Shown here: positions 54,524 to 64,000 of the stretch, piece by piece
How positions within the stretch are numbered: the first letter of the stretch is position 1
How the letters are laid out: the number at the start of each line of letters is the position of its first letter
From: Peptacetobacter sp900550335
GTDB lineage: Bacteria; Bacillota; Clostridia; Peptostreptococcales; Peptostreptococcaceae
Assembly (NCBI RefSeq): GCF_047528295.1
Contig: NZ_CP180001.1
Location: 1,054,001-1,118,000, forward strand
Direction of reading: 5' to 3'
Length of the DNA: 64,000 bases
Made by a program: the position numbers and the translations under genes
The notes under the pieces: model-generated
Database searches by the model: none
What the model saw: the letters and a program-made list of their open reading frames with translations, nothing else
What the model was told of the DNA's origin: nothing

Positions 54524-54582
54524 TTGACAAGAAAGTGGAACCGGTACTATAATAAAGTTGTAAATATGAAATCGGTACCATT
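54524..54582 (+). promoter_or_regulatory. promoter and two operators of the sucrose operon
   Basis: TTGACA at 54524-54529 and TATAAT at 54548-54553, spacer 18. One operator-like site, TGGAACCGGTACTA (54536-54549), lies in the spacer and touches the -10; a second, AATCGGTACCATT (54570-54582), lies just past the start point. They share CGGTAC in opposite orientation and would let a LacI-type repressor block the promoter, perhaps with looping. Confidence 0.75.
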
Positions 54583-54611
54583 TTTAATTATGAACAGGAG
54601 GAAAACGATTT

Positions 54612-56537
54612 ATGAATTATTCAGTTGTAGCGAGAGATATAATCTCTTGTGTAGGTGGTAAAGAAAATATAAAATCAGCACAGCACTGTGCAACTAGATT
54701 AAGATTAGTATTAAAAGATAAAAATATTGTAGATGAAAAAGGTCTTGAAGAAATCGATGCAGTAAAGGGAACATTCTACACAAATGGCCAGTATCAGATA
54801 ATATTGGGATCAGGTGTAGTAAATCTTGTTTGCGAAGAAGTAATTAAACAGGCGAATTTAAATAGTGAAAATAAAAATTCAAAAGAAGATGAAGAAGTTA
54901 AACAGGAAGGAAATTTTCTACAGAGAGCAGTTAAAGGACTAAGTGATATATTTGTTCCAATAATACCAGCAATAGTTGCAGGTGGGTTAATGATGGGACT
55001 TTACAATGTACTTACTGCGGCATTTTTTGCAGGTGGCAAATCAATTATAGATTTATATCCTCAGTTTGCTGGAATGGCATCAATGATAAATCTATTCTCA
55101 AATGCAGCATTTACATTTTTACCGGTATTACTTGGATTCTCAGCTAGTAAAAAATTCGGCGGTAATCCATATTTAGGAGCTGCAATGGGGATGATAATGG
55201 TTCATCCAGAATTATTAAATGCTTATGCAGTTGGAACTGCAACAGAAATTCCATATTGGGATATATTTGGTCTACATATAGCTATGGCTGGATATCAGGG
55301 AACAGTTCTTCCAGTTTTAGCTGTAGCTTGGATAATGTCGACTATAGAAAAAAGATTACACAAAATAACTCCTAGTTGGTTAGATAATTTAACAACTCCT
55401 CTATTAACAACATTAATCACAGGATTTGTAACATTCTTATTCATAGGACCTATAATGAGAAGTGCTGGAGATTACTTAGCAGATGGGCTTAGCTGGATGT
55501 ACAACACTTTAGGCTTTGTAGGTGGAGGATTATTTGGTTTATTATATGCACCTATAACAATGACAGGTATGCACCACAGTTTTATAGCAGTAGAAACTCA
55601 GCTTATAGCAGCTAAAGCGACTACTGGAGGAAGTTTTATATTCCCAACAGCGTCAATGAACAACATAGCTCAAGGTGCTGCAGTTTTAGCTGTACTTTGG
55701 ATAACTAAAAACGAAAAAATGAAATCAGTTTGTAGTGCAGCAGGTATATCAGCATTACTTGGAATAACTGAGCCAGCGATGTTTGGTGTTACTTTAAAAC
55801 TTAGATATCCATTCATAGCAGCTATAATAGGAACAGCTTGCGGTAGTGCATTTTTAGCGGCATTCCACGTATTAGCAATAGCACAGGGAGCTGCAGGAAT
55901 ACCAGGATTTATATCAATACCAATTCAGAACTGGGGATTCTTTGCAATAGGTGGAATAATATCGTTTGTAGTTGCATTTGGATTAACCTTTATACTTGCT
56001 AAGAGAGACGCAATTAAAAATGGAAAGGCAAAAGAAGTTGCAGAAGAAGAGGATGCAGCGGAAAAAATGCTTGAAGCAAATGGAATAGAAGAAGTGAAAG
56101 AAGAAAAAATATACAGCCCAATGAACGGTGTTGTAAAAGATATAGAAAATTCATCAGATGAAGCATTTTCATCAAAAGCTATGGGAGATGGTGTTGTAAT
56201 AACTGAACATGACGGAAATGTTTATTCACCAGTAGATGGAGAAGTTGTGTTTACATTCCCAACAGGACATGCATGCGGTATAAAAAGCGATGCTGGAGCA
56301 GAAATATTAATTCACTGCGGAATAGACACTGTAAAACTAGAAGGAAATGGATTTGATACTAATCTTGAATCAATGCAGAAGGTTAAAAAAGGCGATTTAT
56401 TAATAAGCTTTGATAAGAATTTTGTAGAAAAATCAGGTTATTCATCAGAAGTTCTTATGGTTATAACTGGATCTGAAAAAGATTTAGAGCTTAAAAAACA
56501 GGGCGAATGTAGTACTGAAGATATAATATTTGAATAG
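54612..56537 (+). CDS. scrA: sucrose PTS permease, EIIBCA
   Basis: The 641-aa protein takes up sucrose with phosphorylation to sucrose-6-phosphate. Domain order is IIB (1-85, phospho-Cys26 in SAQHCATRLRL), IIC (about 105-465, with the conserved GITEPAMFGV and GMHHSFIAVE) and IIA (about 495-641, phospho-His568 in EILIHCGIDTVKLEG). The order B-C-A and the glucose-type IIA place it in the sucrose/beta-glucoside branch. The hydrolase and fructokinase downstream point to sucrose. AGGAGG precedes the ATG. It receives phosphate from HPr at 421. Confidence 0.93.
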   Translation: MNYSVVARDIISCVGGKENIKSAQHCATRLRLVLKDKNIVDEKGLEEIDAVKGTFYTNGQYQIILGSGVVNLVCEEVIKQANLNSENKNSKEDEEVKQEGNFLQRAVKGLSDIFVPIIPAIVAGGLMMGLYNVLTAAFFAGGKSIIDLYPQFAGMASMINLFSNAAFTFLPVLLGFSASKKFGGNPYLGAAMGMIMVHPELLNAYAVGTATEIPYWDIFGLHIAMAGYQGTVLPVLAVAWIMSTIEKRLHKITPSWLDNLTTPLLTTLITGFVTFLFIGPIMRSAGDYLADGLSWMYNTLGFVGGGLFGLLYAPITMTGMHHSFIAVETQLIAAKATTGGSFIFPTASMNNIAQGAAVLAVLWITKNEKMKSVCSAAGISALLGITEPAMFGVTLKLRYPFIAAIIGTACGSAFLAAFHVLAIAQGAAGIPGFISIPIQNWGFFAIGGIISFVVAFGLTFILAKRDAIKNGKAKEVAEEEDAAEKMLEANGIEEVKEEKIYSPMNGVVKDIENSSDEAFSSKAMGDGVVITEHDGNVYSPVDGEVVFTFPTGHACGIKSDAGAEILIHCGIDTVKLEGNGFDTNLESMQKVKKGDLLISFDKNFVEKSGYSSEVLMVITGSEKDLELKKQGECSTEDIIFE

Positions 56538-56666
56538 AATATGTAATGTTTGAAGAAATAACAGAGTATTTAAAAATTATAAAAATTATTAAGACTAAAA
56601 AATTATTAAGACTAAAGAATTAGGAATGATAAAAAATAGAAAGACTAAAAAATTGGAGAGATTGAA

Positions 56667-58112
56667 ATGAACATAGAAGAATTTAGAGAAGTTTGGGAAG
56701 AGAATAAAGGACTTAGAGAATTGGCAGCAAATGATAAGGATAGATTGAATTATCATATAATGCCTACTAGTGGTTGGGTAAATGATCCAAATGGGTTATG
56801 CCAGTTTAATGGGGTTTACCATATTTATTACCAATATTCTCCGTTTGATATAAATGGAAAATTGAAATTATGGGGACACATAACTACAGAGGATTTTGTT
56901 AAATATCAGGAGCACGAGCCTGTTTTATATCCTGACTATAGATATGATCAAAATGGGGTTTATTCTGGAAGTGCTGTAGTTAGAAATGGAAAGATAAATT
57001 ATTTCTACACAGGAAATGTTAAGCATTTAGATGGTGACTACGATTATATAATGACAGGTAGAGAGCAGAATCTAATAGCTTGTAGCAGCGAGGATGGATT
57101 TAATTTTAGTGAGAAGGAATTAATAATGACAAACACAGATTTTCCATCTAAGTTGAGTTTACATGTAAGAGATCCTAAAGTTTATCCAAAGAACGGTGTA
57201 GATTATATGGTTTTAGGTGCTAGAGATGATAATAGTACAGGGTGTGTCCTAGTTTTAAAAGGGAATGATTTAAAAGATTGGGAATGCCACACTATAATAT
57301 ATAGCGATGAAAAATTTGGATATATGTGGGAGTGCCCAGATTTATTCGATTTAAATGGTGAAACTGTGCTTGTTACTTGCCCACAGGGAGTTCCAGAAGA
57401 AGGATACATATACAAAAATGTTCACCAAAATGGATATTTTATAATGAGTGGAGATTTAGAATCTAAAAACGTTAAATTATCTAGGTTTAGACTATTTGAT
57501 TACGGATTTGACTTCTATGCACCTCAGACTTTTGAAGATGAATCAGGAAGAAGAATCCTTGTAGGTTGGATGGGAATTCCAGATGCAGACTACACTAATA
57601 GAACTACTGAAAATGGTTGGCAACACGCACTTACAATGCCTAGAGAATTAATATTAAAAAATGGTATAATATATCAGAGACCAGTTGAGGAAATAAAAGC
57701 CTTGAGAGGAAATAATCGTACATTTGCAGCTGAGGAATTTAAAGATTTAGAAGTGGAAAATCTTTCTTTTGAATTGTGTGCTGAGTTTGAAAAATGCAAT
57801 GAGTTTAAATTAAATTTAAGAAATGATGTAAGTTTATCTTTTGATAAATCTAAAGGTTTAATTGAGTTAAATATGGGAAAAAGTGGATGTGGTAGAGATG
57901 TTAGATATGCTTACTGCGACGAGATAAGAAATATAGACGTATACTCTGATACATCTGCGTTTGAGATATTTATAAACAATGGAGAAATTGTGTTTACAAC
58001 TAGAGCATACACAGATGGTGCTCAAAAAATTGGATTTGAAAAACTAGACGGATTAGCAAAAGTTTGTATGTACGATATGAAAAAAATAGTATTTGGAATT
58101 GATGAATTTTAA
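56667..58112 (+). CDS. scrB: sucrose-6-phosphate hydrolase (GH32)
   Basis: The enzyme splits sucrose-6-phosphate into glucose-6-phosphate and fructose in the cytoplasm. The 481-aa product has the GH32 motifs: nucleophile Asp40 in GWVNDPNGLCQF, the LHVRDPKVY block and the acid/base Glu in WECPDLFDL. No signal peptide is present, as expected for the intracellular enzyme. GGAGAG precedes the ATG. It lies 130 bases after scrA in the same operon. Confidence 0.95.
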   Translation: MNIEEFREVWEENKGLRELAANDKDRLNYHIMPTSGWVNDPNGLCQFNGVYHIYYQYSPFDINGKLKLWGHITTEDFVKYQEHEPVLYPDYRYDQNGVYSGSAVVRNGKINYFYTGNVKHLDGDYDYIMTGREQNLIACSSEDGFNFSEKELIMTNTDFPSKLSLHVRDPKVYPKNGVDYMVLGARDDNSTGCVLVLKGNDLKDWECHTIIYSDEKFGYMWECPDLFDLNGETVLVTCPQGVPEEGYIYKNVHQNGYFIMSGDLESKNVKLSRFRLFDYGFDFYAPQTFEDESGRRILVGWMGIPDADYTNRTTENGWQHALTMPRELILKNGIIYQRPVEEIKALRGNNRTFAAEEFKDLEVENLSFELCAEFEKCNEFKLNLRNDVSLSFDKSKGLIELNMGKSGCGRDVRYAYCDEIRNIDVYSDTSAFEIFINNGEIVFTTRAYTDGAQKIGFEKLDGLAKVCMYDMKKIVFGIDEF

Positions 58113-58196
58113 GTGTTAAAACTTTTAGATTTTGATGAATTAAAAATTTAAATTTAAAATTAGTCGATTTCGATTTTAAAGAAAGGGAATTTTGAT

Positions 58197-59162
58197 ATGA
58201 AAAAGTTGTGTGCAGTTGGAGAGGCACTTATAGATTTTGTGCCTATGGAAAAAGGACAGAGATTAAAAGATGTTGTTACGTTTAAAAGAGTTGCAGGTGG
58301 AGCTCCAGCAAATGTTGCGGGTGCATTTTGTAAACTTGGTGGAAATGCGAAAATGATAACTAAACTAGGTAACGACGCGTTTGGAGATTATATTGAGGAA
58401 ACTCTTAGAGAAGTTGGGATAGAAACAGATTCTGTAATAAGAACTGATGATGCGGATACATCTCTTGCATTCGTTTCACTTGCTGCAGATGGAAATAGAG
58501 ATTTCATGTTTTACAGAAGAAATTGCTCTGACTTATCATTAGATTTTTCAGAGTTAGATGAAAATGTACTAGATGACTGTGAAATACTTCATTTTTGCAG
58601 TGTTTCGTTAAAAGAAAGTCCTATGAAAAATACTCATGTCGAACTTATAAAAAAGGCTTCTGAAAAGGGAATGATTATAAGCTTTGATCCAAATTTAAGA
58701 TTTTCTCTTTGGGAAAATGAAGCTGATTTAAAATCTGCTGTCAAAGAATTTTTACCTTATGCAGATATTATAAAAATTTCTGATGAAGAGTTAGAATTTA
58801 TAACAGGAGAGCAGAAAATAGAAGATGCTTTAGAAGATTTATTTGCGCTAGATAAATGCAAGATTGTAGTATACACAAAAGGTGCTGAGGGAGCAGAAGT
58901 TTATACTAAGAATGCTATGGCAAAACATGATGGATACAAAGTAGATGCTGTAGATACTACTGGAGCAGGGGATTCGTTTATAGCAGCTTTATTATATAAA
59001 ACTGCAGACTTTGATGGAAATCTTGAAGAATTACCAGAAGAGTTTATTTATGATGCGGTAAAATTTGCCAATGCATACGGAGCTTTAACTACTCAGAAAC
59101 AGGGTGCTTTAGCATCTTATGCAAATATGGAAGATACTGTAAAATTTATGGAAAATAATTAA
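58197..59162 (+). CDS. scrK: fructokinase (PfkB family)
   Basis: The enzyme phosphorylates the fructose released by ScrB so that it can enter glycolysis. The 321-aa product has the PfkB signatures GGAPANVAGAFCKLGG near residues 33-48 and DTTGAGDSFIAALLY in the ATP and anion-hole region near 254, with the catalytic Asp in it. It starts with CAVGEALIDFVPME as typical fructokinases do. AAAGGGA precedes the ATG. Last gene of the sucrose operon. Confidence 0.94.
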   Translation: MKKLCAVGEALIDFVPMEKGQRLKDVVTFKRVAGGAPANVAGAFCKLGGNAKMITKLGNDAFGDYIEETLREVGIETDSVIRTDDADTSLAFVSLAADGNRDFMFYRRNCSDLSLDFSELDENVLDDCEILHFCSVSLKESPMKNTHVELIKKASEKGMIISFDPNLRFSLWENEADLKSAVKEFLPYADIIKISDEELEFITGEQKIEDALEDLFALDKCKIVVYTKGAEGAEVYTKNAMAKHDGYKVDAVDTTGAGDSFIAALLYKTADFDGNLEELPEEFIYDAVKFANAYGALTTQKQGALASYANMEDTVKFMENN

Positions 59163-59169
59163 TTTTGAG

Positions 59170-59220
59170 GAAGCTATTACAATATTTTTTAGTTATTAAA
59201 AAGTTTTGTGATAGCTTTTT
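59170..59220 (+). terminator. intrinsic terminator of the sucrose operon
   Basis: AAGCTATTACAA pairs with TTGTGATAGCTT around an AT-rich loop and is followed by T. Two imperfect copies of a unit containing ATAGCTTTTTAATTT follow to about 59265; the rest of the gap to 59500 is AT-rich with no gene. Confidence 0.7.
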
Positions 59221-59503
59221 AATTTATGTGAAATAGTTTTTTAATTTAGATGATAGCTTTTTTATTTTATATTATATGATTTAAAAAAATTATGATAATT
59301 CTAGTAAATAGTTATTTTTTGATATTTTACAGTTATTGTTGAAAGATTATATTCAAAAAAATAAAAATTAAAAAAATAAAAATTAAATGAGAATCAATAG
59401 ATATATAGATTAAATTAAGTGAGAAAAAGTATTTCTTCTTTAATTAATAATAAAAAAGTAATGATTAAAGAACAATAAAAAAATCAGAAAATTGTCTAAT
59501 TTC

Positions 59504-59532
59504 TTGACAAATGAAAAATTAAAGTTTATTAT
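59504..59532 (+). promoter_or_regulatory. promoter of asnA
   Basis: TTGACA at 59504-59509 and TATTAT at 59527-59532, spacer 17. Only about 45 nt of leader follow, too short for a T-box. Confidence 0.7.
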
Positions 59533-59584
59533 ATCAAGAAATCAAAAAGATACAAACGTGCAACAATTAGGAGGAGTATAAATT

Positions 59585-60592
59585 ATGGGATTAAAGTTAC
59601 CAAAAGATTATAAAGATAAATTAGATATAATGGAAACGCAGATAGCAATAAAAAAATTAAAAGACTATTTTGAGTTAAGATTAAGCAGAGAGCTTAACTT
59701 ATCCAGAGTATCGTCACCACTTTTCGTTTTACCAGAAACGGGAATGAATGATAACTTAAACGGTGTAGAAAAGGCTGTTAATTTTAACGTACCTTGTTTA
59801 AATAATAAAAATGCAGAGATAGTTCAGTCTCTTGCAAAATGGAAAAGAATGGCATTAAAAAGATATGGATTCTCAGCAGGTTCCGGATTATACACCGACA
59901 TGAATGCTATAAGAAAAGATGAAGAACTTGATAATTTACACTCCTTATACGTAGACCAGTGGGACTGGGAATTAGTTATAAATAAAGAGGATAGAAGTAT
60001 AGAAACACTTAAAGATACAGTAGAAAAGCTTTATAGAGTATTTAAAGATACAGAAGTATTCGTGTGTTCTTTATACCCTCATATACCAGAAATACTTCCA
60101 GAAGAGATAACATTCATAACATCTCAGGAGCTTTTAGACAAATATCCTGGACTAGATGCTAAAGGAAGAGAAAATGAGGCAGTAAAGGAACATGGAGCTG
60201 TGTTTATAATGCAGATTGGGAAAGTTCTTTCAAATGGAGAAAAACACGATGGAAGAAGTCCTGACTATGATGATTGGGAATTAAATGGAGACATTCTATT
60301 CTACAATCCTATCTTAGATGAGGCTATAGAATTATCATCTATGGGTATTAGGGTTGATGAAGAGAGTTTAGACAGACAGCTTAGATTAGCTGGATGTGAC
60401 GATAGAAGAGAACTTGATTATCATAAAATGCTTTTAAACGGTGAATTACCATACACAGTAGGTGGTGGTATAGGTCAGTCTAGAATCTGTATGTATTATT
60501 TAAGAAAAGCACATATAGGTGAAGTGCAGGTTGGAATATGGCCTGAAGATCAAATCAACGACTGTGAAAAAGCAGGAATAAAATTATTATAA
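59585..60592 (+). CDS. asnA: aspartate-ammonia ligase (asparagine synthetase A)
   Basis: The enzyme makes asparagine from aspartate, ammonia and ATP; it resembles class II aminoacyl-tRNA synthetases. The 335-aa product has the normal length. Conserved blocks: RVSSPLFVLPETGMNDNLNG near the N-terminus, LYTDMNAIRKDEELDNLHS and YVDQWDWE, and the C-terminal YTVGGGIGQSRICMYYL. AGGAGGAG precedes the ATG. It lies next to two SDF-family symporter genes that may supply aspartate. Confidence 0.97.
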   Translation: MGLKLPKDYKDKLDIMETQIAIKKLKDYFELRLSRELNLSRVSSPLFVLPETGMNDNLNGVEKAVNFNVPCLNNKNAEIVQSLAKWKRMALKRYGFSAGSGLYTDMNAIRKDEELDNLHSLYVDQWDWELVINKEDRSIETLKDTVEKLYRVFKDTEVFVCSLYPHIPEILPEEITFITSQELLDKYPGLDAKGRENEAVKEHGAVFIMQIGKVLSNGEKHDGRSPDYDDWELNGDILFYNPILDEAIELSSMGIRVDEESLDRQLRLAGCDDRRELDYHKMLLNGELPYTVGGGIGQSRICMYYLRKAHIGEVQVGIWPEDQINDCEKAGIKLL

Positions 60593-60628
60593 ATACAATC
60601 AAAAATCGAATTACTTAAATACGAAATT

Positions 60629-60682
60629 AAACCGAGCTGTATTGTTTCAGGAAGTGAAACTATATTTAAGCTCGGTTTTTTA
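60629..60682 (+). terminator. intrinsic terminator of asnA
   Basis: AAACCGAGCT pairs with AAGCTCGGTTT, with an inner hairpin AGTTTC-like GTTTCAGGAAGTGAAAC; six T follow. Confidence 0.85.
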
Positions 60683-60785
60683 TTTTTAAAATTTGTTTTG
60701 ATTAGATTATAATTCAAAAATGAATTTTAATAAAATACCAAAGCTAAAAAACTAAAAAAAATTAAAAACATAGGAGGACAAAGCA

Positions 60786-61994
60786 ATGGCAGAGGAAAAC
60801 AAAAAGAAAAAATTAGGTCTAGTCCCTAAACTGATTATAGGGATTATAGTAGGTATCGTAATTGGGTCTTATTGCCCAGCACCAGTAATACAGGTGTTAG
60901 TAACAATAAGTGGATTATTCTCAGCATTCTTATCATTTATAATACCATTTATAATAATCGGATTTGTAACAGCAGGTATAGCAGACCTAGCAACAGGTGC
61001 TGGTAAATTATTAGGAATAACTACAGGAATAGCTTACGGTTCAACTTTAATAGCAGGTACTTTAGCATTTACAGTGGCATCAACATTATTCCCTAAATTC
61101 ATAACATCAGCAGTATCAGATAAAATAGGAGATCCAAGTGCAGGTCAGTTAAGTGCAATATTCTCAATACCACTAGAACCTATGGTAGATGTAACAGCAG
61201 CTATAGTATTTGCATTTATGATGGGGCTTGGGATATCATATCTTAGAAATCATGGAAAAGGTGAAGTACTTTTCAAATTCTTCAATGATTTCCAGGATAT
61301 AGTAACAGCAACTCTATCAACAGTAATAATACCTTTACTACCACTATACATAGCTGGAACATTTGCTAATATAGCTTATGCAGGACAGGTTTGGAATATA
61401 CTTGGAATATTCTGGAAAGTATATTTAACAGTAATACCTCTACACTTAATATACTTATTATGTCAGTTCAGTATAGCAGGTGCTATAGGAAAGAAAAATC
61501 CATTTACAATGTTAAAAAATCAGATACCTGGTTACTTAACAGCAGTAGGAACTCAGTCTTCAGCAGCTACAATACCAGTAAATGTTGGATGTGCAGAAAA
61601 AAATGGAGTTTCTAAACAGATAAGAGAATTTGTTGTTCCTCTATGTGCGACAATACATCTATCAGGCTCAATGATTTCAATCACTTGCTTCACAACAGCA
61701 GTTTTAATGATGAATAACATGCCTCATAATCCAGGTGTTATATTCCCATTTATAGCAATGTTAGGTATAGCAATGGTTGCAGCTCCTGGAGCACCAGGTG
61801 GGGCAATAATGTCAGCACTTCCATTCTTACCAATGGTTGGTATACCTTCTGATGGTGGATTAGCATCATTAATGATAGCGCTATACTTAACTCAGGATAG
61901 TTTTGGAACAGCTTGTAATGTATCTGGAGATAATGCAATAGCAGTTATAATAGATAGAATAAATGACAAATTCTTCAAAGCTAAAGAAGCTTAA
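60786..61994 (+). CDS. SDF-family dicarboxylate/amino acid:cation symporter, copy 1
   Basis: The 402-aa membrane protein (about 8-10 helices) fits the DAACS/SDF family of Na+ or H+ symporters for aspartate, glutamate or C4-dicarboxylates. The serine-rich re-entrant motif appears as GTQSSAATIPVN and the substrate-binding helix as FGTACNVSGDNAIAVIIDRI. The cytoplasmic start is short and Lys-rich. AGGAGGAC precedes the ATG. Aspartate is the best guess because asnA lies immediately upstream. The next gene is a close copy. Confidence 0.85.
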   Translation: MAEENKKKKLGLVPKLIIGIIVGIVIGSYCPAPVIQVLVTISGLFSAFLSFIIPFIIIGFVTAGIADLATGAGKLLGITTGIAYGSTLIAGTLAFTVASTLFPKFITSAVSDKIGDPSAGQLSAIFSIPLEPMVDVTAAIVFAFMMGLGISYLRNHGKGEVLFKFFNDFQDIVTATLSTVIIPLLPLYIAGTFANIAYAGQVWNILGIFWKVYLTVIPLHLIYLLCQFSIAGAIGKKNPFTMLKNQIPGYLTAVGTQSSAATIPVNVGCAEKNGVSKQIREFVVPLCATIHLSGSMISITCFTTAVLMMNNMPHNPGVIFPFIAMLGIAMVAAPGAPGGAIMSALPFLPMVGIPSDGGLASLMIALYLTQDSFGTACNVSGDNAIAVIIDRINDKFFKAKEA

Positions 61995-62190
61995 TTATTA
62001 ATAAAATATGTGATTAGGATAAAATAATAACAAGATTAATAGATTAAAATTTATAAAAATAAATATAGAATGATACAGTTAATACAATAAAACTTAATTT
62101 AAATATAATAAATTTAATAATAATGAAATAAAATAATTTTTTTGATAATTTAAAATTATTGTTCAAACTAAATCTTTGTATATAAAAAAA

Positions 62191-62244
62191 CAAATCGAAC
62201 TATGTGATTTCAATGGTTATGAGTTATATAGTTCGATTTTTTTT
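62191..62244 (+). terminator. intrinsic terminator between the two symporter genes
   Basis: AAATCGAACTAT pairs with ATAGTTCGATTT around a 24-base loop; eight T follow. The remaining 250 bases to 62492 are AT-rich and hold only a possible weak promoter (TACAAT at 62312-62317). Confidence 0.85.
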
Positions 62245-62492
62245 ATAGGTGTATAAGAAAAATTTATAAGAAAAATTTATGAAAACTATTTCATAGTTAT
62301 TTAAAACGTGATACAATAAAGCGTACAAAATCAGAAAACGTTTTTTATTCACAACTGAATTAAGATATAAAAAATATTTAAATCAATTAAGTCTTAAACG
62401 GGAAAATTTATATTTAGAAATTATATTGGTAATATTTAAAATTCAGTAGTGATTAAAATAAAGCCTAAAAATATAATCAGGAGGACAAAACA

Positions 62493-63704
62493 ATGGCAGA
62501 AGAAAAGAAAAAGAAAAAAATTGGTCTAGTCCCTAAACTGATCATGGGGATTATAGTAGGTATCATAATCGGAACATACTGTCCAGCACCAGTAATACAG
62601 GTGTTAGTAACAATAAGTGGATTATTCTCTGCATTCTTATCATTCGTAATACCATTTATAATAATCGGATTCGTAACAGCAGGTATAGCAGACCTAGCAA
62701 CAGGTGCTGGTAAATTATTAGGAATAACTACAGGAATAGCATACGGCTCAACTTTAGTAGCTGGAACAATAGCATTTATAGTAGCATCAACATTATTCCC
62801 TAAATTCATAAACGCAGAAGTAGCAAGTCAGATAGGTGACCCAAGTGCAGGTCAGTTAAGTGCAATATTCTCAATACCACTAGAACCTATGATAGATGTA
62901 ACAGCTGCAATAGTATTTGCATTTATGATGGGGCTTGGAATATCTTCATTAAGAAACAAAGGTAAAGGCGATGTTCTTTATAAATTCTTCAATGATTTCC
63001 AGGATATAGTAACAGCAACATTATCAACAATAATAATACCTTTATTACCACTATACATAGCTGGTACATTTGCTAATATAGCTTATGCAGGACAGGTTTG
63101 GAGTATACTTGGAGTATTCTGGAAAGTATTCGTAACAGTAATACCTCTACACTTCATATACTTAATAGGACAGTTCTCATTTGCAGGTGCAATAGGAAAG
63201 AAAAATCCTTTCACAATGTTAAAAAATCAGGTACCTGGTTACTTAACAGCAATAGGAACTCAGTCTTCAGCAGCTACAATACCAGTAAACGTAGAATGTG
63301 CAGAAAAGAACGGTGTTTCTAAACAGATAAGAGAATTCGTTGTTCCTCTATGTGCAACAATACACTTATCAGGATCAATGATTTCAATCACTTGCTTCAC
63401 AACAGCAGTTCTTATGATGAATAATATGCCTCATGGATTCAATGTATTATTCCCATATATAGCAATGCTAGGTGTAGCAATGGTTGCAGCTCCAGGAGCA
63501 CCAGGTGGAGCAATAATGTCAGCTCTTCCATTCTTACCAATGGTTGGTATACCATCAGAAGGTGGATTAGCATCATTAATGATAGCCTTATACTTAACTC
63601 AGGACAGCTTCGGAACAGCATGTAACGTATCTGGAGATAACGCAATAGCAGTTATAGTAGATAGAATAAACGACAAACTATTCAAAAATAAAGAAGCAGC
63701 ATAG
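62493..63704 (+). CDS. SDF-family symporter, copy 2
   Basis: The 403-aa product is nearly identical to the previous one over its whole length, with changes mainly in the N-terminal loop (INAEVASQIGDP versus ITSAVSDKIGDP) and a few helix positions. The same GTQSSAATIPVN and FGTACNVSGDNAIAV motifs are intact. It has its own AGGAGGAC site and its own leader, and the first gene has a terminator, so the two can be regulated separately. A recent tandem duplication. Confidence 0.85.
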   Translation: MAEEKKKKKIGLVPKLIMGIIVGIIIGTYCPAPVIQVLVTISGLFSAFLSFVIPFIIIGFVTAGIADLATGAGKLLGITTGIAYGSTLVAGTIAFIVASTLFPKFINAEVASQIGDPSAGQLSAIFSIPLEPMIDVTAAIVFAFMMGLGISSLRNKGKGDVLYKFFNDFQDIVTATLSTIIIPLLPLYIAGTFANIAYAGQVWSILGVFWKVFVTVIPLHFIYLIGQFSFAGAIGKKNPFTMLKNQVPGYLTAIGTQSSAATIPVNVECAEKNGVSKQIREFVVPLCATIHLSGSMISITCFTTAVLMMNNMPHGFNVLFPYIAMLGVAMVAAPGAPGGAIMSALPFLPMVGIPSEGGLASLMIALYLTQDSFGTACNVSGDNAIAVIVDRINDKLFKNKEAA

Positions 63705-63784
63705 TAAAAATATATAATAAGAAGTAAAAGATACTATATAAAGTATCTAAACAAATAGAAACCCAAAAAGACTTTTGATATAAG

Positions 63785-63829
63785 CCTCTTCTCGGTAGAT
63801 AGGTATACCGGGAAGGGGATTATTTTTTT
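63785..63829 (+). terminator. intrinsic terminator after symporter copy 2
   Basis: CCTCTTCTCGGTA pairs with TACCGGGAAGGGG (G-T pairs) around a short loop; ATTATTTTTTT follows. The remaining 170 bases to the window end are AT-rich with a small hairpin near 63930-63950 and no gene. Confidence 0.8.
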
Positions 63830-64000
63830 ACAAAAATATTAAATTAAAATTCATAGTGTGGCGAAAATAGTCAAAAATAAAGATGATTTTTTTGTTAAAT
63901 TTACATAAAATTAACCCTTAATTCAAATAAAATCTATACATATATAGATTTTTTCTATATATAAAAACAGAAATTTGCATGTATAAATAATTACTCATGC

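Noticed and set aside
59533..59584. T-box or other amino-acid riboswitch ahead of asnA
   Set aside because: The predicted leader is only about 45 nt, with no specifier stem, T-box sequence or terminator.

Overview
The window reads as chromosomal DNA of a low-GC Gram-positive anaerobe, most likely a member of the Peptostreptococcaceae (Peptostreptococcus or a close relative). The reasons are two genes with three-repeat CWB2 cell-wall-binding modules as in Clostridioides difficile surface proteins, a class B sortase, paired DUF3798 lipoproteins, a pyruvate:ferredoxin oxidoreductase, a type A RNase P RNA, and strong use of ATA, AGA and CAG codons. Nearly all genes are on the + strand; no rRNA, tRNA or CRISPR array was seen.

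Layout: 1-2.6 kb holds the general PTS genes ptsH-ptsI. 2.9-9.6 kb holds a lipoprotein, a small secreted protein, four zinc-ribbon or Cys-rich membrane proteins, an N-acetylmuramoyl-L-alanine amidase, and a CsoR-RseC pair. 9.7-12.1 kb (minus strand) holds a two-gene ThrE-type exporter and sortase B. 12.4-14.7 kb is the RNase P RNA gene, split by a 1.87 kb IStron (group I intron plus TnpB). 15.0-20.1 kb is a three-gene envelope operon with a SPOR-domain protein. 20.5-25.6 kb is a variable island: a CWB2 surface protein behind a leader that carries a 67-base tetranucleotide repeat and a terminator, a DUF3791 stump, an AbiF-type defence gene with its upstream RNA, and remnants of another CWB2 gene and of an antitoxin-like gene. 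25.6-36.3 kb holds housekeeping and signalling genes (CobD-like aminotransferase, HD phosphohydrolase, hpt, PAP2, BaiN-like flavoprotein, GAF-SpoIIE phosphatase, flavoprotein, aroB). 36.5-40.9 kb is PduL plus PFOR, which together turn pyruvate into acetyl phosphate. 41.2-50.8 kb holds murE, a small membrane protein, a metallophosphoesterase, galE, an L,D-transpeptidase with two kinds of wall-binding repeat, a HIRAN-like protein and brnQ. 51.1-59.2 kb holds two DUF3798 lipoproteins and a sucrose operon (LacI-type regulator, EIIBCA, sucrose-6-phosphate hydrolase, fructokinase). 59.5-63.8 kb holds asnA and two nearly identical SDF-type symporters.

Three observations stand out. (1) Five copies of an unfamiliar giant hairpin lie just downstream of genes. 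They share the short motifs TCCAGGCTTC, ATTTATGTAACACATTT and CAGATTGTC, while both helices between and outside these motifs differ from copy to copy yet remain complementary, which is the mark of a conserved RNA structure. (2) The CWB2 gene at 20774 appears to be controlled by a phase-variable attenuator. A leader ORF is read through an (ACAG)n tract; in this copy it stops before a strong terminator, but gain or loss of one repeat would carry ribosomes into the terminator hairpin. (3) The essential RNase P RNA is interrupted by an IStron, so the cell probably depends on group I splicing, and the TnpB guide RNA would point at the uninterrupted rnpB allele.
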